The translations under genes were made by a program, and so were the position numbers. Of a stretch of DNA of 7,191 nt, positions 1-4,169 are shown in pieces. Each line of letters begins with the position of its first letter. Within the stretch, counting starts at the first letter, position 1. Location of the stretch: the NCBI GenBank assembly GCA_031273985.1, contig JAISQV010000265.1:1-7191 (forward strand), in the 5' to 3' direction. Source of the DNA: Spirochaetaceae bacterium (GTDB lineage: Bacteria; Spirochaetota; Spirochaetia; Treponematales; Breznakiellaceae). The notes under the pieces were generated by a model. It ran no database searches, was not told the DNA's origin, and saw only the letters and a list, made by a program, of their open reading frames with translations.

Positions 1-3
1 TAC

Positions 4-72
4 GCCCGGCCCACGGTGCCGGGCTACCCCCTCTGCGGGGGAGCACGATGGGCAGCCGCAGGCTGTCTGCGG
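4..72. repeat. Three consecutive short GC hairpins at the left edge
   Basis: Three inverted repeats follow one another: GCCCGGC (4-10) with GCCGGGC (18-24); CCCCC (27-31) with GGGGG (37-41); CCGCAG (56-61) with CTGCGG (67-72). None is followed by a T run on either strand, so they are not classical intrinsic terminators. They may be the 3' processing or stability elements of a transcript entering from the left, or simple repeat DNA. Confidence 0.4.
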
Positions 73-125
73 GAAAATTTGACCTGCTCCGGCGCACATA
101 AATTCCCCATGTACCATAAGTACCT

Positions 126-215
126 TCCGCCTTTGGGCGGAGGAGTGCGCCGCGGCCCCCCGCAACGCCCCCCATCCCCGGAGTTTGCGCGGAGCGCTAT
201 GGGGGGCCGGCCCCC
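126..215. repeat. Cluster of GC-rich inverted repeats
   Basis: TCCGCC (126-131) pairs with GGCGGA (136-141) across a 4-nt loop. GCCCCCCAT (167-175) pairs with ATGGGGGGC (199-207), 9 bp with a 23-nt loop. GGGGGCCGGCCCCC (202-215) is a perfect 14-nt palindrome that competes with the previous stem. No T tract follows. This is probably non-coding repeat DNA of unknown role. Confidence 0.45.
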
Positions 216-238
216 ATATGCGTATACTTATGAAGAAA

Positions 239-331
239 TTAACCACGAAAAGCACGAAAGATACGAAAAGAAGAGGAATAATGAGATGATTACTAGCAAA
301 AATTTCGTGCTTTTCGTGTCTTTCGTGGTTA
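239..331. repeat. Inverted repeat element built of CACGAAA units
   Basis: The left arm starts TTAACCACGAAA (239-250) and continues with further ACGAAA(A)G units to about 270. The right arm (about 302-331) reads TTTCGTG, TTTTCGTG, TTTCGTGG and ends TTAA, the reverse complement of the left end. The outer 12 bp are perfect; the inner units match imperfectly. The spacer (about 271-301) is AT-rich. Translated, it gives the NHEKHE...FVSFVV type of peptide that I have seen in spurious ORFs from many unrelated environmental bacteria, so I regard it as a dispersed non-coding, MITE-like or REP-like element. No transposase or target-site duplication is evident. Confidence 0.7.
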
Positions 332-486
332 AAATGAATCACCACAGACCCCCGCACGGACGGATAGAGAGAACAACGATAAAATAGCGTTTTCATCTAT
401 CTTTTCTCTATTTTTCTCACAAACCGATGAAGAATTGAGGTGTAAATTCTGAATATCGAAGCAAAAGTCCGTGTTTTCCGTGAGGT

Positions 487-519
487 CTACTTTCCCTTAG
501 TTCCATAGCGGGAAAGTGG
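487..519. repeat. Short inverted repeat ACTTTCCC / GGGAAAGT
   Basis: ACTTTCCC (489-496) is the exact reverse complement of GGGAAAGT (510-517). The stem can extend by one G-T and one C-G pair to 487-519, with a 13-nt loop. A short A/T-rich stretch follows, but not a T run. It could be a protein-binding dyad or a weak hairpin; function unknown. Confidence 0.35.
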
Positions 520-533
520 TTATAAAAATTCTA

Positions 534-578
534 AGAGCTTATCCCGGTTCATCCAGGGCTTATTCCCGGATAAGCTCT
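534..578. repeat. GCTTATCCCGG direct and inverted repeat
   Basis: AGAGCTTATCC (534-544) is the reverse complement of GGATAAGCTCT (568-578), an 11-bp stem. Inside it a degenerate direct copy of the left arm occurs: GCTTATCCCGG (537-547) against GCTTATTCCCGG (558-569). The combination of direct and inverted copies in AT-rich intergenic DNA suggests a REP-like extragenic element rather than a coding sequence or terminator. Confidence 0.5.
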
Positions 579-653
579 AAAGATAACTATGCCTTCTCCA
601 ACGTGCTTCGGCGGGTGGATAAGTACGCGCAAAGCGGCACAAATGGTAAAAAT

Positions 654-682
654 TTGTCCCTATGCATAGATTCACATATAGA
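654..682 (+). promoter_or_regulatory. Candidate sigma-70 type promoter for rlpA
   Basis: TTGTCC (654-659) and TATAGA (677-682) are separated by 17 nt and each matches four of six consensus positions. Transcription would start near 689, so the mRNA would carry both large palindromes (701-734, 750-790) in its 5' leader. This is a pattern match only, and other AT-rich hexamers lie nearby. Confidence 0.3.
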
Positions 683-700
683 ACAAAGACCGTGTACTGC

Positions 701-734
701 TTACGCTGCGGGCGCTTTAGCGCCCGCAGCGTAA
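701..734. repeat. Perfect 16-bp palindrome with TTTA apex
   Basis: TTACGCTGCGGGCGCT (701-716) and AGCGCCCGCAGCGTAA (719-734) are exact reverse complements around a central TT. As RNA this gives a very stable hairpin whose top is CTTTAG. There is no T run after it, so terminator function is unlikely. It lies in the probable rlpA leader and resembles the element at 2882-2903 in its apex but not in its arms. Confidence 0.75.
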
Positions 735-749
735 AACCCACTCCCGCAA

Positions 750-790
750 GGCAGATTGGGGCGGGGCTTAACGCCCCGCCCCAATCTGCC
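750..790. repeat. Perfect 18-bp hairpin with TTAAC loop upstream of rlpA
   Basis: The left arm 750-767 (GGCAGATTGGGGCGGGGC) and right arm 773-790 are exact reverse complements, with loop TTAAC (768-772). The hairpin ends 12 nt before the rlpA ATG and 15 nt after the preceding palindrome. Such a stem next to a start lacking a good Shine-Dalgarno could affect ribosome access or shield the mRNA end, but it may equally be a dispersed repeat that happens to sit here. Confidence 0.75.
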
Positions 791-802
791 GATACTACGG
801 GT

Positions 803-1900
803 ATGAAACGACTCATAGCCCTTGTGGTAACCGGCCTCGGAATTGCGGCGTTTTGCGCGGGCCAGACCCCTCCCCGATACGGCATATTCCGGCAGGAAGG
901 CATGGCCTCCTGGTACGGGGCGGAATTCGCGGGCCGCGCCACCGCCTCGGGGGAAGTGTTCAACCCCGGCCTTTTGACGGCGGCCCACCCCACGCTGCCC
1001 TTCGGTACCATGCTGAGAGTAACCAACCGGCACAACAACCGGCAGGTTACGGTGAGGGTGAACGACCGGGGGCCCTTTGCCTCGGCCCGAATCATCGATC
1101 TTTCCCAGGCAGCGGCGGCGCAGCTCGATATGCTGAACGCCGGCGTCGCGCCGGTCCTGGTGGAAAGCGTGAGTCAGGTGGCCCTGCCCCCCGCGGCGGA
1201 TTCCTCCTGGCGCCAGCCGGGGGCTCAAAGCGCCGCCGCGCCGCCGTCCCAGGCTCCCTCCCCGGCTCAGCAGCGTTCCGGACCCTACTACGATGAAGAG
1301 TTGGGCGGCACGGTGCTTCAGCCCCTGGATGGCTCCGCTCCCATCATTTCACGGAACGGAGCGGAACCTTCCCGCCCCGTCCAGTCCTATCAGAACCAAA
1401 ACCGGCAGGATGTCCAGAACTACCAGAACAGCCAGGTCTACCAGCCCGCGCCAAATTACCAGGTCATACCGGGGCCCATCATTGTGTACCAGTCCGTGCC
1501 CGCTCCGGCGGGGACCCAAAGTTACGGCCCCGCGGTAAGCACGGCTCCTGTCTATCAAAGCCCGGCCCAGCCCGCCCAGGCAGCCCAGCCCGCCGCTCCG
1601 GCTCAGCCGGCCCCGCCCGCCCAGGCGGCGCAGACCAGGGGACCGGCGTTGATTCTGCCCGCGCTGCCCCAGGCGGGGAGCGGTAAAAACTACCGCATAC
1701 AGGTGGGCTCTTTCAGATCCCCCCGGAACGCGGTAGAGGCCTTTGACAAACTGAAAAGTGCGGGCTTAAACCCCGCCTACGAGCGGAACGGCGACTATTA
1801 CCGGGTGGTGCTTGCCGGGCTCAGGCCGGAGGACGTGCCGGGAACGGCGGAAAAACTGGGGGCCGCGGGCTTCCGGGAAGCCCTGATCCGCGAGGAGTAA
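803..1900 (+). CDS. rlpA: RlpA-like peptidoglycan hydrolase with C-terminal SPOR domain
   Basis: The protein has 365 residues. An N-terminal signal peptide (about 1-20, MKRLIALVV...FCAG) implies export. Residues about 33-123 are the double-psi beta-barrel of the RlpA family, with the hallmarks GMASWYG (33-39), AAHPTLPFGT (60-69, His62) and VNDRGPF (86-92, Asp88). The His and Asp correspond to residues needed for lytic transglycosylase activity in characterised RlpA. Residues about 130-290 are a low-complexity Pro/Gln/Ala/Tyr linker with six Tyr-Gln dipeptides. Residues about 295-363 (KNYRIQVGSF... and DYYRVVLAGL) form a SPOR domain, known to bind glycan strands stripped of peptides at division sites. 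The ATG at 803 was chosen because it opens the signal peptide; the frame stays open up to 662 but that part only translates the leader palindromes. No good Shine-Dalgarno precedes 803. Phe at -1 to Cys18 argues against a lipoprotein. Its convergent neighbour is also a wall enzyme. Confidence 0.9.
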   Translation: MKRLIALVVTGLGIAAFCAGQTPPRYGIFRQEGMASWYGAEFAGRATASGEVFNPGLLTAAHPTLPFGTMLRVTNRHNNRQVTVRVNDRGPFASARIIDLSQAAAAQLDMLNAGVAPVLVESVSQVALPPAADSSWRQPGAQSAAAPPSQAPSPAQQRSGPYYDEELGGTVLQPLDGSAPIISRNGAEPSRPVQSYQNQNRQDVQNYQNSQVYQPAPNYQVIPGPIIVYQSVPAPAGTQSYGPAVSTAPVYQSPAQPAQAAQPAAPAQPAPPAQAAQTRGPALILPALPQAGSGKNYRIQVGSFRSPRNAVEAFDKLKSAGLNPAYERNGDYYRVVLAGLRPEDVPGTAEKLGAAGFREALIREE

Positions 1901-1903
1901 GCG

Positions 1904-1944
1904 CCGGGGGTGCCCCGGAACATTACCGGGCCCTCCGGCCCGGT
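1904..1944. terminator. Two hairpins between convergent gene ends
   Basis: CCGGGG (1904-1909) pairs with CCCCGG (1913-1918), and ACCGGGCC (1925-1932) pairs with GGCCCGGT (1937-1944) across CTCC. They fill the 22-nt gap between the rlpA stop and the convergent peptidase stop, the second one lying inside the last codons of the peptidase gene. Neither has a T run, so bidirectional termination is inferred mainly from position. Confidence 0.4.
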
Positions 1945-2729
1945 TGAGAAACAGGGTGCGCGGATAGCCGGGCCTTGAGAATAAGCTCGGGCCGGTACTC
2001 AAAGTGCATGGTGTCAAAATGGTACCATTTGCCGCCCCAAATGAATCCCTGCTTTTCAAAAATGGCTACAATGGCTTGGGGAATGGCGTTCCTGTACTCC
2101 TCCGCGCCCCGGGGCTCCCACTGCCAGTAGTGGCTGGGGCCCACGGCTATATCTACGGCAATGCCAAAGGAATGGGCGCTGAGGCGGCGGGAACCGGCAA
2201 TGGGGCGGTAGTTGAAGCCGCCCCCCGGAGGAAGCAGATAGCGCCGGTATTCGGGCCCCAGGGTTTCAAGCCCGGCGATTACCGCCTCCAGTTTTGTATC
2301 CACGCCGAAGCGGGTGCTCATCAACAGCCGGGGGCCCCCCAGCGAAGGCATCCACTGAACCGGCCTGAGACGGGCGCGGACCTCCTCCTCGCTGCCGCCG
2401 TAGAGGGCCCTGAAAAAAGCATGGGGGCGAAACCTGCCGGGATCGTAATTACGGGCCGGGAACATACCGGCTTCTCCCAGGGGATAGGGGAGGGAAAGCA
2501 TATCCTCAAGGTCCGGATCATCGAGGAGGGCGGCGAAATCTTTTTCTTTCCCGTCATCGTAGGGGATCAGGATTCCGCCGGGGAATCGCAGGCCCCTTTC
2601 ACCGTCTATTTCAAAGGCCCCCGGATACGCGGCGGCGAGGATCGCAAGATCATCCTCCGGGTCCGGGCGGACAGGGGCGGAAACAAGGATGAGTCCCAGG
2701 ACAAGTAAAAAAGACGCGGGCTTTTTCAT
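1923..2729 (-). CDS. Exported M15-family zinc D-Ala / L-Ala-D-Glu type peptidase
   Basis: The protein has 268 residues. A hydrophobic N terminus (4-19, SFLLVLGLILVSAP after MKKPA) looks like a Sec signal peptide. Residues about 25-130 form the N-terminal region found in one branch of M15 peptidases (IPYDDGK at 55-61, DPDLEDM at 71-77, PYPLGEAG). The catalytic part has RLSAHSFGIAVDIAV (182-196), giving zinc ligands His186 and Asp193, and WGGKWYHFDTMHFEYRPE (231-248), giving the third ligand His242 and likely base Asp239. The D-x-M-H-F-E form resembles the VanY/M15C peptidases that cut peptidoglycan stem peptides; which bond is cut cannot be read from sequence. The ATG at 2729 is supported by the signal peptide and a weak GAGG about 10 nt upstream. 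It converges on rlpA with a 22-nt gap and is divergent from the thiamine operon. All three zinc ligands are present, so it is probably active. Confidence 0.88.
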   Translation of the reverse strand: MKKPASFLLVLGLILVSAPVRPDPEDDLAILAAAYPGAFEIDGERGLRFPGGILIPYDDGKEKDFAALLDDPDLEDMLSLPYPLGEAGMFPARNYDPGRFRPHAFFRALYGGSEEEVRARLRPVQWMPSLGGPRLLMSTRFGVDTKLEAVIAGLETLGPEYRRYLLPPGGGFNYRPIAGSRRLSAHSFGIAVDIAVGPSHYWQWEPRGAEEYRNAIPQAIVAIFEKQGFIWGGKWYHFDTMHFEYRPELILKARLSAHPVSQPGRRAR

Positions 2730-2749
2730 GGCGCTTTTGCCTCGGGAAA

Positions 2750-2778
2750 ATAATGATCCCTGGGGGGAATCCGGTCAA
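2750..2778 (-). promoter_or_regulatory. Candidate promoter for the M15 peptidase gene
   Basis: On the minus strand TTGACC (2778-2773, five of six matches to TTGACA) is followed after exactly 17 nt by CATTAT (2755-2750, four of six matches to TATAAT). The predicted transcript start near 2743 leaves a leader of only about 14 nt, which just includes the GAGG ribosome-binding site. The good -35 and spacing favour it. Confidence 0.4.
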
Positions 2779-2785
2779 TGGCCCC

Positions 2786-2811
2786 GGCAGGCCTGCCCGC
2801 CGGAGGCGGGC
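2786..2811. repeat. Overlapping GC palindromes
   Basis: GGCAGGCCTGCC (2786-2797) is a perfect 12-nt palindrome overlapping a hairpin formed by GCCCGCC (2795-2801) and GGCGGGC (2805-2811) around GGA. It lies upstream of the M15 peptidase promoter candidate in the divergent gap. Function unknown; no T run follows. Confidence 0.5.
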
Positions 2812-2836
2812 TCGCGCAAGGGATAGAGCGGAAATC

Positions 2837-2863
2837 CTTTTATGCCCGGCACGGGCATAAAAG
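2837..2863. repeat. 12-bp perfect hairpin CTTTTATGCCCG / CGGGCATAAAAG
   Basis: The arms 2837-2848 and 2852-2863 are exact reverse complements around GCA. Both ends carry an A/T block: read on either strand, CTTTTATG comes before the GC stem and CATAAAAG after it. There is no U tract after the stem. It is one of three hairpins in the divergent gap and is probably a dispersed palindromic repeat. Confidence 0.6.
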
Positions 2864-2881
2864 ATTGCAGCGATAGCCCGG

Positions 2882-2903
2882 TTTGCGGCGTTTACGCCGC
2901 AAA
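2882..2903. repeat. Perfect palindrome TTTGCGGCGT-TT-ACGCCGCAAA
   Basis: The arms 2882-2891 and 2894-2903 are exact reverse complements around TT, giving a GGCG-TTTA-CGCC apex. The apex closely matches that of 701-734 (GGCG-CTTTAG-CGCC), while the outer arms differ. It lies about 70 nt upstream of the thi promoter candidate. Confidence 0.65.
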
Positions 2904-2906
2904 TGC

Positions 2907-2962
2907 GCCCTCTTAATTCTTCCCCTTCTAACTCCTCTCCATTTATCTTCTACCTCCTCCCT
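2907..2962 (+). other. Polypyrimidine tract upstream of the thi promoter
   Basis: Across these 56 bases only about seven purines, all A, interrupt a run of C and T. The minus strand therefore reads as GA-rich and contains several Shine-Dalgarno-like motifs. No gene is supported in it. It may influence DNA structure (for example triplex-prone mirror-like sequence) or be a neutral spacer. Confidence 0.45.
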
Positions 2963-2971
2963 GCGCGAAGC

Positions 2972-3000
2972 TTGCTTTCCCTGCCCGTTCCGGCTATAGT
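2972..3000 (+). promoter_or_regulatory. Likely promoter of the thiBPQ operon
   Basis: TTGCTT (2972-2977) and TATAGT (2995-3000, five of six matches to TATAAT) are 17 nt apart. The implied start near 3007 falls just before the first base of the TPP riboswitch, which is the arrangement expected for a riboswitch-led operon. The -35 is weak, matching only the TTG core. Confidence 0.6.
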
Positions 3001-3011
3001 GGCTAACTGAT

Positions 3012-3100
3012 CATTCGGGGTGGTTCGTGTTCCGCGGGGCGGGGCGCGGGCCTGAGATCATACCCGCTGAACCTGATCCGGGTAATGCCGGCGTAGGGAG
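3012..3100 (+). promoter_or_regulatory. TPP (thiamine pyrophosphate) riboswitch, THI element
   Basis: The conserved core is present in order: GGGGTG (3017-3022), CTGAGA (3052-3057), ACCCG (3062-3066), TGAACCTGATCCGG (3068-3081), GTAATGCCGGCGTAGGGA (3082-3099). These match the pyrimidine-sensing CTGAGA arm and the pyrophosphate-sensing arm of the THI element, and GGGG-ACCC form P2. The P3 arm is 13 bp: 3023-3035 pairs with 3039-3051, with eight G-C and five G-U pairs, closed by GGG. No intrinsic terminator with a U run occurs between it and the thiB ATG 53 nt later, so control is more likely at translation initiation or through Rho. High TPP would lower expression of the uptake genes, which fits the downstream thiBPQ. 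Confidence 0.95.
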
Positions 3101-3140
3101 CCCTCTTGCCGTTCCGCGGCCCCCGTCATCATCTGCGTTG

Positions 3141-3145
3141 AGGAG
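3141..3145 (+). promoter_or_regulatory. Ribosome-binding site deciding the thiB start
   Basis: AGGAG lies 7 nt before the ATG at 3153. It fixes this ATG as the start, against the in-frame GTG at 3027, which is inside P3 of the riboswitch. As the only Shine-Dalgarno after the riboswitch it is the likely target of translational control; CCTC at 3102-3105 could pair with GAGG at 3140-3143. Confidence 0.7.
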
Positions 3146-3152
3146 CCTTATT

Positions 3153-4169
3153 ATGTATCATCGTACTGTGCGGCGGGCCTGGCTGCGCGCCGCGGCGGCC
3201 CTGCTTGTGTGCTGCGCGCCGCTTCTTTCCTGCGCCGGGCGGGAGGCGGCGAATGAGGTGGCCGTCTGGACCTACGATTCCTTTAATTCCGAGTGGGGGC
3301 CGGGACCGGAGGCGGCGCGGATCTTCACGGAGCAGACGGGCATAGCGCTGCGCTGGGTCAACCACGGCGACGCGGGGGAACTCCTGTCCCGGCTGCTTAT
3401 CGAGGGGGAGGAGGCCGGGGCCGATATTATTCTGGGGCTGGACCAGAATCTGGCGGACCGGGCCCTGGCTTCGGGCTTCTTCGAAGCCTACACGCCCGTG
3501 GGGGCGGAGCGGATCTTTCCCGAGCTGGTGCTGGACCCCTCCTTCAGGCTGATTCCCTTTGACTACAGTTACTTTGCCATCGTCTACGATTCGGAGCTGG
3601 TCCCCGTGCCGCCGGCGAGTCTTGAGGACCTGACGAAGGCCGAATTCCGGGGAAGGCTGATCCTGATGGACCCCCGGACCTCCTCGCCGGGGCTGGGCTT
3701 CCTGGCCTGGACCCAGGAAATTTACGGGGAAGCGTGGCCCGATTACTGGCGGCGCCTGCGGCCCTCCATTCTTACGGTCGCCGAGGGATGGGGTTCCGGC
3801 TACGGGCTCTTTACTTCCGGTGAGGCGCCGCTGGTGCTTTCCTACACGACGAGCCCCGGTTACCACCTGGAGTACGAGGGGACGGAGCGTTTCCAAGCGG
3901 CGATCTTTTCCCAGGGGCACCCCCTGCAGATCGAGGCGGCGGGCCTGCTGAAGACGGCGAAAAACCGGGCAAACGCGGAGGCTTTCCTCAACTTTATGCT
4001 GGGCGATGATTTTCAGAATCTCATACCCCTTTCCAACTGGATGTACCCGGTAATACCGGCGGAGCTGCCCGAATCTTTCCGCATCAACCCCAAGAGCGAA
4101 AAGGCGCTGCGGCCCCGCCCGCCCACGGAGGGGGACCTGGACCGGTGGGCCGCTCTTTTCCAGGGTTAA
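3153..4169 (+). CDS. thiB: Thiamine ABC transporter substrate-binding lipoprotein ThiB
   Basis: The protein has 338 residues, close to the usual length of ThiB/TbpA. It is a periplasmic binding protein for thiamine (probably also its phosphates). Residues 1-26 are a lipoprotein signal with basic MYHRTVRRAWLR, a hydrophobic stretch and lipobox LLSC, making Cys27 the likely lipidated residue. Strong family blocks follow: WTYDSF...WGPGP (39-52), LGLDQNL (94-100), FDYSYFAIVYD (136-146), DPRTSSPGLG (173-182), EGWGSGYGLF (211-220), LSYTTSPGYH (229-238) and NWMYPV (295-300). The aromatic and acidic residues in these blocks line the thiamine site in the E. coli protein, by my recollection of that structure. 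The TPP riboswitch 53 nt upstream supports the substrate independently. It overlaps thiP by 25 nt. The odd point is the lipid anchor: the enterobacterial homologue is soluble. Confidence 0.95.
   Translation: MYHRTVRRAWLRAAAALLVCCAPLLSCAGREAANEVAVWTYDSFNSEWGPGPEAARIFTEQTGIALRWVNHGDAGELLSRLLIEGEEAGADIILGLDQNLADRALASGFFEAYTPVGAERIFPELVLDPSFRLIPFDYSYFAIVYDSELVPVPPASLEDLTKAEFRGRLILMDPRTSSPGLGFLAWTQEIYGEAWPDYWRRLRPSILTVAEGWGSGYGLFTSGEAPLVLSYTTSPGYHLEYEGTERFQAAIFSQGHPLQIEAAGLLKTAKNRANAEAFLNFMLGDDFQNLIPLSNWMYPVIPAELPESFRINPKSEKALRPRPPTEGDLDRWAALFQG
4127..4134 (+). promoter_or_regulatory. Ribosome-binding site for thiP inside thiB
   Basis: GGAGGGGG lies 10 nt before the GTG at 4145, within the last codons of thiB. 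It supports the non-ATG start and the 25-nt overlap, because no other ATG, GTG or TTG codon occurs in frame before the first membrane segment. The overlap suggests translational coupling to thiB. Confidence 0.55.

Larger units (their letters stand above)
1..802. other. Repeat-rich intergenic region without a gene
   Basis: No credible protein gene is seen in these 800 bases. The longest open frame (16-387, +) would encode a low-complexity peptide whose second half simply translates the CACGAAA repeat, with no recognisable domain and no Shine-Dalgarno. The first 220 bases are very GC-rich. About 225-700 is clearly AT-richer than the rest of the window, and GC-rich palindromes follow up to the rlpA start. 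The left edge could be the 3' flank of an upstream gene or structured RNA, but I recognise neither. The individual repeats are listed separately. Confidence 0.75.

Noticed and set aside
1..45. Possible 3' end of an SRP RNA or other stable RNA (GTGCCGGGCTAC)
   Set aside because: The resemblance is a few bases only; no conserved SRP, RNase P or tmRNA core sequence is present in the window.
16..387. 123-codon open frame in the left intergenic region
   Set aside because: It has no ribosome-binding site, no domain, and its second half is the translation of the CACGAAA repeat (NHEKHE...FVSFVV), a known kind of spurious peptide.
701..790. The two leader palindromes as intrinsic terminators
   Set aside because: Neither is followed by a T run on either strand, and both lie just upstream of a gene rather than after one.
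662..802. Upstream extension of rlpA to an ATG at 662
   Set aside because: The added 47 residues translate the two palindromes and would place the signal peptide internally. The ATG at 803 starts directly at a typical signal sequence.
2004..2708. 234-codon plus-strand frame opposite the M15 peptidase
   Set aside because: The minus-strand frame has a signal peptide and intact zinc motifs; the plus-strand frame has no recognisable domain and no start signal.
3027..3152. Upstream extension of thiB to a GTG at 3027
   Set aside because: That codon lies in the P3 arm of the TPP riboswitch, has no Shine-Dalgarno, and the extension would bury the lipoprotein signal. The ATG at 3153 has AGGAG at 7-nt spacing.
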